Shown here: positions 26,654-35,287 of the stretch, in pieces | How the letters are laid out: each line of letters starts with the position of its first letter | Position numbering within the stretch: the first letter of the stretch is position 1 | Assembly (NCBI GenBank): GCA_027627705.1 | Contig: CP091242.1 | Span: forward strand, 2,906,503 to 2,970,502 | DNA from: Hyphomonadaceae bacterium BL14 | Lineage (GTDB): Bacteria; Pseudomonadota; Alphaproteobacteria; Caulobacterales; Maricaulaceae | Direction of reading: 5' to 3' | Length of the DNA: 64,000 bases | Translations under genes and position numbers: made by a program | Notes under the pieces: model-generated | The model's database searches: none | Seen by the model: the letters and a program-made list of their open reading frames with translations, nothing else | Told to the model about the DNA's origin: nothing

Positions 26654-27484
26654 TTAGAGCCCGAACCGGCTCCACACTGCGCGCAGCTCCACCTGATCCA
26701 GCGCTGCGCCCATGACCCGTGACAGCACGCCGGCGCGCGCCGGGGCCAGCGGGCGGATGCGCACCTTGTCGCCGAAGCGGCGCTTCAGCTCGCTGCGCGC
26801 CTCGCCCAGGCCGTCGATCAGACCCACATCCAGCGCCTCGGCACCGGTATAGACCGAGCCGTCAAACAGCTCGGCCCCGTCTTTGAGTTTGTCGCCGCGC
26901 CGCGCTTTGACATGGTCGATAAACTGGGCGTGCATCGCCTCCATAAGGCGGGTGATCGTGGCGGCCTGCTCCTTGGTCTCCGGACCGAAGGGATCGGCCA
27001 GCAGCTTGGATTTGCCGGCAGTCTTCACCCGGCGCTCGACGCCCAGACGATCCATGGCACCGGTGAAACCGAAGCCGGCGCTGATCACGCCGATGGAGCC
27101 GACGATGGATGCTGGGTCGGCGAAAATCTCGTCGCCCGCGCAGGCGATCCAGTAACCGCCTGACGCCGCCACGTCCTCGCAGAACACCAGCACGGTCTTC
27201 TCTTTCTCCGCCGCCAGGGCGCGGATGCGATCATGGATCAGGCGCGATTGCACCGGGCTGCCGCCTGGCGAATTGACGCTGATCGCCACAGCGACCGAAC
27301 TTGTGTCGGCAAAGGCCTTGTCCAGCAGCTTTTCCAGCCGGCTCAGGCACAGCGCCGTCGAATTGCGCCCGCCTGCTGCAATCATGCCCTCCAGCCGGAT
27401 CAGGGGCACGCTGGGGGCGTCGGCCCCGATCAGCTTGCGCACGGCGCGGGTCGCGCGGTCGAATTCGGTGCGGATCACAGACAT
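26654..27484 (-). CDS. S49-family serine peptidase (SppA/SohB-like)
   Basis: A 276-residue single-domain signal-peptide peptidase homologue. The Ser-Lys dyad family pattern is visible: AVAISVNSPGGSPVQSRLIH, CEDVAASGGYWIACAGDEIF, then ADPASIVGSIGVISAGFGF with the nucleophilic Ser. It lacks the N-terminal half and the clear signal anchor of long SppA proteins and is close to short alphaproteobacterial SppA. It is likely to degrade cleaved signal peptides or membrane fragments. Confidence 0.9.
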   Translation of the reverse strand: MSVIRTEFDRATRAVRKLIGADAPSVPLIRLEGMIAAGGRNSTALCLSRLEKLLDKAFADTSSVAVAISVNSPGGSPVQSRLIHDRIRALAAEKEKTVLVFCEDVAASGGYWIACAGDEIFADPASIVGSIGVISAGFGFTGAMDRLGVERRVKTAGKSKLLADPFGPETKEQAATITRLMEAMHAQFIDHVKARRGDKLKDGAELFDGSVYTGAEALDVGLIDGLGEARSELKRRFGDKVRIRPLAPARAGVLSRVMGAALDQVELRAVWSRFGL

Positions 27485-27525
27485 GGCGGCTCCAGTCGCA
27501 GGATGGGCCTCCAGACTTGGCGTGT

Positions 27526-28266
27526 TCAGCCCGCCAGTTCAAGGCGCGCGGCCCCGCGCAGCACTGCATCTGCCTTCGGCGTCCAGGCCCCGCTTCCATC
27601 TTCATGCAGCACCAGAGGTGCCATCAGCACCAGAGGTGCGCGTCCGCCGGCGCGCGCTTCGACCAGAACGCGCTTGGCCGGTGCTTCAGCCCGCGGGTGT
27701 ACGGGCAGGACGACGGCGCTCGCCTTGCCCTGCAGTGCGCCCAGTGCCTCGCCCAGCCGGTCGGCCCGGTGGATAAAGACCAGTGTGCCGCCAGGTTTCA
27801 GGCGCTTGAGGGCCGTTGCGATCCAGTCTGACAGCGGCGCGGCGCTGATCCAGGCGGCTTGCTTGCCCGGTTTGGGCGCGCGCAACGATGCCGGGTCATC
27901 GAAATAGGGCGGATTGAAAAACACCGCATCCAGCGGCGCGTCGGGGCGCCAGGCCAGAGCATCCGCCTCGACAATGGTCACCTGGTCGGCCAGCGCGTTC
28001 GCCGCTGCGTTGCGCCGGGCGAGCTCAGCGGCCGCCGGGTCCAGCTCGACCCCGGTCAGCCGGGCGTCCTTGAAGGCATGAGCCACCGAGAGCAGCGCCG
28101 CACCGGGGCCGCAGCCGAACTCCGCCGCGTGTGCGCCCGGCTTCAGCGTCACGGCCGCAGCGAGCAGCATGGCATCGAGCCCGGCGCGATAGCCGTCAGC
28201 GGTCTGGGTGAGGGTCAGCTGACCGCCCAGAATGCGGTCTTGCGTCAGCGGCGCGGTCTGGCTCAT
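27526..28266 (-). CDS. tRNA1(Val) (adenine(37)-N6)-methyltransferase-like (TrmN6)
   Basis: A 246-residue class I SAM methyltransferase. The SAM motif is AAEFGCGPGAALLSVA (about residues 47-62), the acidic loop is TGVELDPAAAELARRN, and the catalytic NPPY is in FFNPPYFDDP. NPPY with the N-terminal LGGQLTLTQTADGYRAGLDA matches the TrmN6/YfiC branch that methylates N6 of adenine next to the tRNA(Val) anticodon. Its start overlaps the stop of the DUF2007 gene upstream. Another small N6-methyltransferase substrate cannot be excluded. Confidence 0.85.
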   Translation of the reverse strand: MSQTAPLTQDRILGGQLTLTQTADGYRAGLDAMLLAAAVTLKPGAHAAEFGCGPGAALLSVAHAFKDARLTGVELDPAAAELARRNAAANALADQVTIVEADALAWRPDAPLDAVFFNPPYFDDPASLRAPKPGKQAAWISAAPLSDWIATALKRLKPGGTLVFIHRADRLGEALGALQGKASAVVLPVHPRAEAPAKRVLVEARAGGRAPLVLMAPLVLHEDGSGAWTPKADAVLRGAARLELAG

Positions 28267-28481
28267 TCGTCCGCAGGCATGGCCTCGGCCAGCGCGCGGC
28301 GCGCCTTGTCAGCCACATCCTCCGGCACCAGGAGCCGGCGGCGGATCCAGGGCAGGGCCCCGCCAAAGGTCGCGGCGGTGTGGGCGTCCAGCGTCACCGG
28401 CTCGATACCGGAATCGCGCAAGACTGCCTCGGCGAAATTCAGCTTCACCGGATCGTTGGTGGACAGCACCTCGATCATCAT
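28263..28481 (-). CDS. DUF2007 domain-containing small protein
   Basis: A 72-residue protein matching DUF2007: MIEVLSTNDPVKLNFAEAVL, then SGIEPVTLDA and IRRRLLVPEDVADKARRAL. The family is related to PII-like signalling proteins and has no settled function. The start at 28481 follows GGAG by 9 bases; a second Met at 28478 is equally possible. Its stop overlaps the start of the methyltransferase gene (ATGA), a pairing common in alphaproteobacteria. Confidence 0.85.
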   Translation of the reverse strand: MMIEVLSTNDPVKLNFAEAVLRDSGIEPVTLDAHTAATFGGALPWIRRRLLVPEDVADKARRALAEAMPADE

Positions 28482-28626
28482 CGCACGTATCTCCCTGCTT
28501 GCCCGGCGGCGGGTGTGGCGCCAGAACCAGCCTGCGTCCCTGTCACGCAGTCCGGTCAGCTTGCCGGAGGCACCGCTGCTACCTATTCTGCAGGCGCAAA
28601 TGATCTGACTGCAAGAGGCAAGGCGC

Positions 28627-29643
28627 GTGAACGGACTTCCCCTGCCGGACTTCGAGGCGGCGCCGGTAAATCCGGCGGTGCGCCTGGCGGCGCTGGCCAG
28701 CACCGATATGGCGGGCGTGGAAGCGCTCATCGCCGACCGGGCCTCCAGCGCCACGGCGGTGATCCCCGCTATTGCGCACCACCTGCTGGACGCAGGCGGC
28801 AAGCGTATCCGTCCCCTCATCACCGTCGCGACCGCGCGGATGCTGGGCTATGACGGGCGTGGCCACCTGCCGTTGGCGGCAGCGGTGGAGTTCATCCATT
28901 CGGCCACTCTGTTGCATGATGATGTGGTAGATGACAGTGATCTGCGGCGGGGCAAGCGGCCCGCCAACAAGGTCTGGGGCAATCCCCAGTCAGTGCTGGT
29001 GGGCGATTTCCTGTTCGCGCGCGCCTTCATGCTTATGGTGGATGCCGGCTCCATGGATGCGCTGCACGTATTGTCGCGCGCGGCGGCCGTGATCGCGGAA
29101 GGCGAAGTGCGCCAGCTGGCTGCCGCCCGCCAGGTCGCCACCACGCGCGCGGAATACATGGACATTATCGGTGCCAAGACCGCCGCCCTCTTTGCCGCCT
29201 CGGCCCAGGTCTCGCCGATCCTGGCTGGTGCGCCCAAAAAGCTCGAAGCGGCCATGGAGACCTATGGCCGCGAGCTGGGCCTGGCGTTCCAGCTGGTGGA
29301 TGACGCGCTCGATTATGGCGGGCTCGCTGTGGAGCTCGGCAAGAATACCGGCGATGATTTCCGCGAAGGCAAGATCACCCTGCCTGTCGCGTTGGCACTG
29401 GAAGCGGGCGGTGAGGCCGAGCGCGGATTCTGGGTGCGCACCATGGCGGAGGGCCGCCAGACCCCCGACGATTTCGACCAGGCGGTCGCGATCCTCAAGC
29501 GCCATGGCGCACTGGACGCGACGCTGGAAGCCGCGCGCGGTCACGCCGCGCGGGCGGTTCAGGCGCTGGACGCCGCGCCAGACAATGTGTGGAGCCAGTC
29601 GCTGGCCGCACTCGCCGAGTTTGTCGTGGAGCGCGCCTATTAG
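28627..29643 (+). CDS. Polyprenyl (octa/decaprenyl) diphosphate synthase
   Basis: A 338-residue trans-isoprenyl diphosphate synthase that makes the side chain of ubiquinone. The first Asp-rich motif is LLHDDVVDDSDLRRG and the second is QLVDDALDYGG; GGKRIRPLI and GEVRQL are also present. The start is GTG at 28627. It is divergent from the DUF2007-TrmN6 pair, the usual arrangement in alphaproteobacteria. Chain length cannot be read from the sequence alone. Confidence 0.93.
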   Translation: MNGLPLPDFEAAPVNPAVRLAALASTDMAGVEALIADRASSATAVIPAIAHHLLDAGGKRIRPLITVATARMLGYDGRGHLPLAAAVEFIHSATLLHDDVVDDSDLRRGKRPANKVWGNPQSVLVGDFLFARAFMLMVDAGSMDALHVLSRAAAVIAEGEVRQLAAARQVATTRAEYMDIIGAKTAALFAASAQVSPILAGAPKKLEAAMETYGRELGLAFQLVDDALDYGGLAVELGKNTGDDFREGKITLPVALALEAGGEAERGFWVRTMAEGRQTPDDFDQAVAILKRHGALDATLEAARGHAARAVQALDAAPDNVWSQSLAALAEFVVERAY

Positions 29644-29658
29644 GGCGGCTGCAAGACC

Positions 29659-31542
29659 TCATCCGCAATCAGCCCGCTGTGAATGGTCGCACCCATCCGC
29701 ATTGATGAAGCGCTGCGTGCTCATCATCCCGGCGTGCGGACGGAGCAGCGGCTCTCCGGCTTCGGCGCGGGCCCGCACGTGATTCACGAAGCTCTGGGCA
29801 TATTCAGCGAAGGTGTCGGTAGCGCGTCCTTCCGCGCTGGCGCGGGCGAAGACACGGTATCCGTCCCCGCCCCCGGCGGTGAAGGAGTTGGTCACCACCT
29901 TGTACTCTGCGTTTGGATTGATCGGCGTCCATTCGCCGGCGAGGCGTGAATTCACCTCAACCGCGCTGATGCGCGCTCCGGGTTCGGCCGACAGATTCAC
30001 CGCAAAGCGCAAACCGGCGGCATACGGATAGGCCCCGCCGCCGCTGGCGCTGGCGGCCACCGCCTCTTCCAGCGTCTCGATGATCTCGGCACCCGACAGG
30101 GTCAGCACGTGCAGCGTGTTGGCGAACGGCAGGACGGTGAAGGCGTCGGCGATGGTCACCGGGCCCGCCGGGATGCTGGTGCGCACGCCGCCTGCATTCT
30201 GGATGGCGATGTCGGCGCTGCCTTCGCGCTCCAGAAATGCCTGTGCCACCAGAGCGGAGATATGGGCACCCTGCGCGTAGGTCTCCTCGCGTGAACACAG
30301 AGGCTCGGCGCGGCCCTCGCCGGGCAGACGCACCATGCACAGCGTCTCGGCGGCCTCGCCGATGACGGTGGTGCGCAAATCGGCCAGCCGGGCGGTGAAG
30401 CCCGCCAGCAGCGTCTCGCTCTCCAGGTTCGCCTCGACCGGATGCAGCGCCGGGTGTTGCTCCAGCGCGGCGCGCACCCGCGCGGCGTCCGCTTCGGACA
30501 GGGTAATGTCCGCCTCGTCCTGGCGAAGGGTGTAGCCACTGGCCGCGGCGGGAAACATCGGCGCGCCCGAGCAGGCGATCACGCGGCCGGCCGCGTCGAA
30601 GCTGACACGCAGCTCGCCCAGCACCTGCGCATTATCGAAGGCGTGGACGATGCACACCGGATCGCCGTCGGCATTGGTCTCCAGGGTGGGGTAGGGTCCC
30701 TCCGGCGTGAAACCCAGCGGTGCCAGGGCGTCGGGATCGCCAAGCAGGGTATGGGAATCGCCGCCCACAATGACGTCCACGCCCGACAGCGCACGTGCCA
30801 GCGTCAGGTCGTTTGTGTATTGCAGGTGGGTCAGCAGGATTATCTGCTCCACGCCTCCTGCGCGCAGCCGGTCGATCTCGATCTGCGCCGTCTCGGTCTC
30901 GTCAAGGAAGCGGGTATCGGGATCGGGCGAGGAGGAGATGCGCGTCTTCTCCGCGATTACCAGCCCGATCACGCCGATGCGCCGCCCGCCGCGCTCGAAT
31001 ATCATCGAAGGCTGGAGACGGCCCACCAGAGGCGAGGCGTCATGGGGCACAACATTGGCGCTCAGCACGGCGGTCCCGCAGTCGCCGCCGGCCAGGAAGT
31101 CGAGGAATTGCGCCAGGCCTGCATCACCATGGTCGAACTCGTGATTGCCCAGGGTGAAAGCGTCGAAACAGATGCGATTCATCATCGCCGCGTCCGCCCC
31201 GCCCTCGAACAGGGTGTAGTAAAGCGTGCCCGTGATGGCATCACCGGCGTGCAGGGTCAGGACCGGATCGCCCGCCGCAGCGCGCGCCTCGATCAGCGTG
31301 GTGAGAAGAGGAAAGCCGCCATAAGCCACTGGCAGACGCCCGTCCGCCGGCATCGCCTCAAGCGCCAGGCCGCTGACATCAAAGTCCAGCGTGCGCGGCT
31401 CGAGATGACTGTGGTGATCATTGATGTGCAGGATGGTCAGCGTGTATGGCTCGGCTTCTCCGGCGGCGGGGCCTTGTGCATCCGGCGCGCTGCATGCGGC
31501 GAGCCATAATCCGGCGGCGATGATCCCGAGCCTGATGCGCAT
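29659..31542 (-). CDS. 5'-nucleotidase/UshA-type metallophosphoesterase lipoprotein
   Basis: A 627-residue protein with a lipobox (LAAC near residue 17) and two domains: an N-terminal calcineurin-like phosphoesterase with ILHINDHHSHLEP, LHAGDAITG, TLGNHEFDHG and ILLTHLQ, and a C-terminal 5'-nucleotidase domain with QNAGGVRTSIPAGPVTIAD and LPFANTL. It probably hydrolyses nucleotides or UDP-sugars in the periplasm. It is convergent with the prenyl synthase gene (15-base gap). Confidence 0.93.
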   Translation of the reverse strand: MRIRLGIIAAGLWLAACSAPDAQGPAAGEAEPYTLTILHINDHHSHLEPRTLDFDVSGLALEAMPADGRLPVAYGGFPLLTTLIEARAAAGDPVLTLHAGDAITGTLYYTLFEGGADAAMMNRICFDAFTLGNHEFDHGDAGLAQFLDFLAGGDCGTAVLSANVVPHDASPLVGRLQPSMIFERGGRRIGVIGLVIAEKTRISSSPDPDTRFLDETETAQIEIDRLRAGGVEQIILLTHLQYTNDLTLARALSGVDVIVGGDSHTLLGDPDALAPLGFTPEGPYPTLETNADGDPVCIVHAFDNAQVLGELRVSFDAAGRVIACSGAPMFPAAASGYTLRQDEADITLSEADAARVRAALEQHPALHPVEANLESETLLAGFTARLADLRTTVIGEAAETLCMVRLPGEGRAEPLCSREETYAQGAHISALVAQAFLEREGSADIAIQNAGGVRTSIPAGPVTIADAFTVLPFANTLHVLTLSGAEIIETLEEAVAASASGGGAYPYAAGLRFAVNLSAEPGARISAVEVNSRLAGEWTPINPNAEYKVVTNSFTAGGGDGYRVFARASAEGRATDTFAEYAQSFVNHVRARAEAGEPLLRPHAGMMSTQRFINADGCDHSQRADCG

Positions 31543-31685
31543 GGCGGAGCGTCCCTCATCCTGTCTTGTCAGCGCCTCCTAACACAGGCCGGTCGGGCCG
31601 GGAACGCACGCGCTGGCGGATTTCTGTTTGCGCGGGCGTGCTGCACTGCCGCACAGTGGGATTTTCACGCCCGAGAGTCAGGTCA

Positions 31686-32927
31686 ATGTCCTTATCCGTC
31701 GCCACTATCTCACCCGATCTCGATGCCACCCTCGCTCAGGTCTGGCGCTGGCATGATGCGGGGCTTGAGGGGATTGTGCGCACGCCTTTCCTGCGCGCCG
31801 ACCGGATCGGCGAGGCGCTCGGGTGCGAGCTTTGGGTCAAGCTGGAGACGTTGCAGCACACCGGCTCCTTTAAAGAGCGCGGGGCATTGGCGCGGCTGAT
31901 GAGCCTGACCACGCCAGAGCGCGAGGCCGGGGTTGTGGCGGCGTCGGCCGGCAATCATGCCCAGGGCGTCGCGCGGCATGCGGCCCGCCTGGGCGTCCGC
32001 GCCGTGATCGTGATGCCGCGCGGCACGCCTATTGTGAAAATCCAGAAGACCGAGGGCATGGGCGCCGAGGTGGTGATCGCCGGCGAGAGTTTTGACGAGG
32101 CCCAGGCGCGGGCCGGGCAGCTGGCCCAGCAGCAGGGCCTCACCCTGATCCATCCCTTCGATGATCCCTGGGTGATCGCCGGGCAAAGCACGATCGCGCG
32201 AGAAATGCTGGCTGAGCAAGGCGATCTGGACGTTATCATCGCGCCGGTCGGCGGAGGCGGCCTGTTGTCGGGGCTGGCGCTGGCGGCGCGTGCGGTCAGG
32301 CCGGATATCGAGATCATCGGTGTGCAGGCGGCGCTCTACCCCTCCATGGCCAACCGGCTGCAGGGCCTCGAGCGGCCGGTGGGCGGTAGCACATTGGCCG
32401 AGGGCATCGCGGTCAAGGCACCGGGCGGGATCACCGCGGCTGTGCTGTCGGCTCTGGCCGTTGACTTTGTCCTGGTTGGCGAACCGGCGCTGGAGCGTGC
32501 GCTCTATCTCTATCTGACTGAAATGAAGGTGCTGGCTGAAGGGGCTGGCGCGGCAGGCCTGGCCGGGGTGCTCGAACAGCCAGAACGGTTCGCCGGGCGC
32601 AAGGTCGCCACCGTGCTGTGCGGTGGCAATATCGACACGCGGCTTCTGTCCTCGATCCTGCTGCGGGGCCTGGTGCGGTCAGGCCGTATGGCGCGCCTGC
32701 GCATCGAGCTGATCGATGTGCCAGGCCAGCTGGTTAAGGTGTCGACGGTGATCGCGCAGGAGCAGGGCAATGTGATCGATGTGGCCTATCATCGCGTGTT
32801 CTCCGACCTGCCAGCCAAGGTCACCTATATCGACATCTCGGTGGAGGCCCATGATCGCGCCCATATGGAGCGCATTCTGACTGCCGTGAAAGGTGCCGGT
32901 TTCAAAGTGGAGATAGCGGCCTATTAG
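31686..32927 (+). CDS. ilvA: Threonine ammonia-lyase with ACT domain
   Basis: A 413-residue PLP enzyme that deaminates threonine to 2-oxobutanoate. The PLP Lys is K63 in TGSFKERGA, the cofactor phosphate loop is near VGGGGLLSGLALA, and SAGNHAQGVA is conserved. The last 70 residues (RIELIDVPGQLVKVSTVIAQ onward) are an ACT domain like that of the biodegradative/short IlvA form. The ATG at 31686 fits the family start; an upstream frame adds 40 unsupported residues. The role may be isoleucine synthesis or threonine catabolism. Confidence 0.92.
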   Translation: MSLSVATISPDLDATLAQVWRWHDAGLEGIVRTPFLRADRIGEALGCELWVKLETLQHTGSFKERGALARLMSLTTPEREAGVVAASAGNHAQGVARHAARLGVRAVIVMPRGTPIVKIQKTEGMGAEVVIAGESFDEAQARAGQLAQQQGLTLIHPFDDPWVIAGQSTIAREMLAEQGDLDVIIAPVGGGGLLSGLALAARAVRPDIEIIGVQAALYPSMANRLQGLERPVGGSTLAEGIAVKAPGGITAAVLSALAVDFVLVGEPALERALYLYLTEMKVLAEGAGAAGLAGVLEQPERFAGRKVATVLCGGNIDTRLLSSILLRGLVRSGRMARLRIELIDVPGQLVKVSTVIAQEQGNVIDVAYHRVFSDLPAKVTYIDISVEAHDRAHMERILTAVKGAGFKVEIAAY

Positions 32928-32947
32928 ACTGGCTCCGTGAACGCAGA

Positions 32948-32977
32948 ACGGCCCGCCGGATTGCTCCGGCGGGCCGT
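32948..32977. terminator. Convergent hairpin between ilvA and ompA-family gene
   Basis: A perfect 13-bp stem (ACGGCCCGCCGGA / TCCGGCGGGCCGT) with TTGC loop lies between two converging genes. The T tract is weak on both sides, so termination may be partial. Confidence 0.65.
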
Positions 32978-33003
32978 CTGTTAGGAGACTGACTGGCCTG
33001 AAA

Positions 33004-34101
33004 TTAGTTCAGGTTGATCAGGACTTCCACGCGACGGTTCAGCGGCTCGCGCACGCCATCCGGGGTCGCAACGGCCGGGCGGGATTCGCCGTAGGCGTTG
33101 ATCGACACCGCGCCGGCAGGCACGCCCAGGCGGACCAGCTCGTCACGCACCGCACGGGCGCGGCGCTCGGACAGACCCACGTTGTAGGCAGCCGAACCTG
33201 AACGGTCGGCGTGGCCATCGACGCGGACCGCCGCGACGCCGCAATTGCGGGCCGTGTTGATCGCGCTGTTGATGACGTTGCGCGACTGGTCGGTGACGTT
33301 GGAGCGATCCCACTCGAAGTACACCACAAACTCAGCGTCCTCGCACGACGGCGGGGGCGGCGGAGGCGGAGGCGGCGGCGGGGGCGGCGGAGGCGGAGGC
33401 GGGGGGGTCGGCGTCGGAGCCGGGGCTGCCGGTGCGCCGAAGCTGTAACGCAGGCCGGCCCACACTTCGTGGCCGGACAGATTGCCCACATTCACGTTGG
33501 CATAGCGGGTCGAGCCATAGCCGAAGTAGCGGTATTCGGTGTCGAGCGTGATGCGCTCGGTCACCGGAAAGCCGACGCCGGCGATGCCCTGATAGGCGAT
33601 CGACAGGTCGCGTTCGCGCACTTCGACATAGCGCGTGTCGCCCGGAATGACCGAACCGGCCGGACGCGTGCCGGTGCTCCATCCCGCGAGCGATCCGTAG
33701 GAACGCGCGAAGCCGATGCCCACGCCCAGATAGGGGCGGAAGCTGGGGGCGATGTCGAAGTCATAAAGGATGTTCGCCATGGCGGTCCAGGCATGGAACG
33801 AGGAGCGGCTGTCCTCATGATTGCCGACCGAACCGGTATTGTTGTAGCGGTGGGCGAGCTCGCCCTCGACCCGCCAGTTGCCGGCGGTGGCGTAGCCGAG
33901 CGACAGCTTCTGACGCCAGTCACTTTCGCCGCGGATCGTCCCGCCATTCGGACCGCCGCCCAGGGCGCCGGTCACTTCGGTGTCTTCCGGCGTGCCATAG
34001 CCAATGGTGCCGCCCAGATACCAGCCCTCATCAGCCGACGCCATTGACGGCGCGCCGAGAACCAGTCCGAGAGCCGCAGCAGACAGCAAAATCGTCTTCA
34101 T
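33004..34101 (-). CDS. OmpA-family outer-membrane protein with polyproline linker
   Basis: A 365-residue protein with signal peptide (ILLSAAALGLVLGAPSMASA), an eight-stranded barrel (from DEGWYLGGTIGYGTPEDTEV to EVWAGLRYSFGAP), a linker with 19 consecutive Pro, and a C-terminal OmpA peptidoglycan-binding domain (VYFEWDRSNVT, VDGHADRSGSAAYN, SERRARAVRDELV, GESRP, NRRVEVLINLN). The Asp and Arg of NVGLSERRA and the ending fit diaminopimelate binding. It anchors the outer membrane to the wall. Confidence 0.93.
   Translation of the reverse strand: MKTILLSAAALGLVLGAPSMASADEGWYLGGTIGYGTPEDTEVTGALGGGPNGGTIRGESDWRQKLSLGYATAGNWRVEGELAHRYNNTGSVGNHEDSRSSFHAWTAMANILYDFDIAPSFRPYLGVGIGFARSYGSLAGWSTGTRPAGSVIPGDTRYVEVRERDLSIAYQGIAGVGFPVTERITLDTEYRYFGYGSTRYANVNVGNLSGHEVWAGLRYSFGAPAAPAPTPTPPPPPPPPPPPPPPPPPPPSCEDAEFVVYFEWDRSNVTDQSRNVINSAINTARNCGVAAVRVDGHADRSGSAAYNVGLSERRARAVRDELVRLGVPAGAVSINAYGESRPAVATPDGVREPLNRRVEVLINLN
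33349..33405 (-). repeat. Polyproline tract built from a 27-bp tandem duplication
   Basis: On the plus strand the tract is CGG/GGG/AGG triplets; bases 33349-33375 and 33376-33402 are identical, followed by one more Pro codon. It encodes 19 Pro in the OmpA-family linker. Confidence 0.85.
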
Positions 34102-34241
34102 GCGTCAGTTCCTCTTCAAAGTTAGATTTGAGCCGCCTTATTTGACCACGATTGTGACAGGATTAGGAGTACGGCACCCGTTGGCCGACAACTTTGATGG
34201 CGTGTGGCCTTCTGGCAACATAGGTGTTTTCCGGTGCTTGT

Positions 34242-34394
34242 TCAGCCCTCGGTTTCGATCCGGAGCGTCTCGTCCCCGATATTCATTTCGAACGTCTCGG
34301 TCTGGCTGTCGCGCCAGATGGCGTACCCGACTGCGCCAATGACAACGAGCGCGACCGCGAGGATCACATACGTGGCCGATTTTGAGAGTTTCAT
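34242..34394 (-). CDS. 50-residue single-pass membrane protein
   Basis: The frame starting with ATG at 34394 encodes MKLSKSATYVILAVALVVIG followed by AVGYAIWRDSQTETFEM and an acidic tail IGDETLRIETEG. One transmembrane helix and a good ribosome site (AAAGGGG) support a real gene. The function is unknown. It lies between the OmpA-family gene and the secreted protein at 34541, all on the minus strand. Confidence 0.65.
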   Translation of the reverse strand: MKLSKSATYVILAVALVVIGAVGYAIWRDSQTETFEMNIGDETLRIETEG

Positions 34395-34540
34395 GCATGC
34401 CCCTTTCCGTATTTCTTCGCCAAAATCCGAAGTCTTATGGCCCCTGCCACGTAGCGAATCGTGTCCGGGACTTGGCCCCGCTGCCCAAGCGGGTTCACTC
34501 GGGCAAACGCACGCCCTGGCCCGCGCGTCGCAAACCAGCT

Positions 34541-35125
34541 TCAATCTGTCCAACCCCAAGGGGCGGGTGGTGGTTCCACGGTGGCAGTCAAATTAAATTC
34601 GACGTGGAAGGCGCGCTCCGTGCCCACGCGGCGCACATGGTAGACAAAGCGCTCTCCGGGATGGACCTCCATCAGCCAGACATTCTGCCAGCTGGTGGGC
34701 AGGCGCGCCGTGGTCACATGGTCGCCGGGGAAGATCTGGCCGAAGTCCGAGCCGGGGCTGACCGTCGCGCCGCCATATTGCGTGGCGTCTTCTTCGGTTC
34801 CGTCCGGGTGGCGGTGGTCGTGACGCAGTTCGATGGTGCCGTTCTCATGGCGCGTCAGCACCCAGGTGCGCGACAAATCCTCCCCGGCGATGAAGGGGAT
34901 GCGGATACGGTCCGGTTCGCAACTGCGCACATGCATGACAAGGCGTTGGTCTGACAGGCTGTCATCTCCGTCCGGCGCGCGCATGAGTCGACCTTCAAAA
35001 GCCTGTCCGCACAGGACTTCCAAACGCTCCCACCAAGAGTCTGCCGGGCTGGTCTCAGCGATGGCGGCCGGCGCGGCGAGAATGACTGCGCCCAACGCAG
35101 CGGCAAGGCGGGGGAACCGGATCAT
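34541..35125 (-). CDS. Secreted protein of unknown function
   Basis: A 194-residue protein with signal peptide (RLAAALGAVILAAPAAIAET). The mature part has two Cys (VLCGQAF, VRSCEPDR), is rich in His, Asp and Glu (RHDHRHPDGTEEDATQYGG), and ends PPPAPWGWTD. I do not know the family. ATG 35125 follows AAAGGAG; a longer frame is unsupported. It may be a periplasmic enzyme or sensor. Confidence 0.75.
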   Translation of the reverse strand: MIRFPRLAAALGAVILAAPAAIAETSPADSWWERLEVLCGQAFEGRLMRAPDGDDSLSDQRLVMHVRSCEPDRIRIPFIAGEDLSRTWVLTRHENGTIELRHDHRHPDGTEEDATQYGGATVSPGSDFGQIFPGDHVTTARLPTSWQNVWLMEVHPGERFVYHVRRVGTERAFHVEFNLTATVEPPPAPWGWTD

Positions 35126-35287
35126 GGACGTCTCCTTTGTCTGTTTCGTGGCTGCAGCCTGCCCGGCGCGGTCAGAAACTTCAAACACGCCGACGAAAAA
35201 TGGTTCCCTCCGGGCGTGCGTGCACTAACCTCATATTCTGGTGACCGGCCCTTCAAGAGGCTGGCCTGACATGGGGAGGACTTGTCC

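Noticed and set aside
33245..33448. A plus-strand open frame with a polyglycine run
   Set aside because: It is the antisense of the OmpA polyproline linker, so the glycine run is an artefact.
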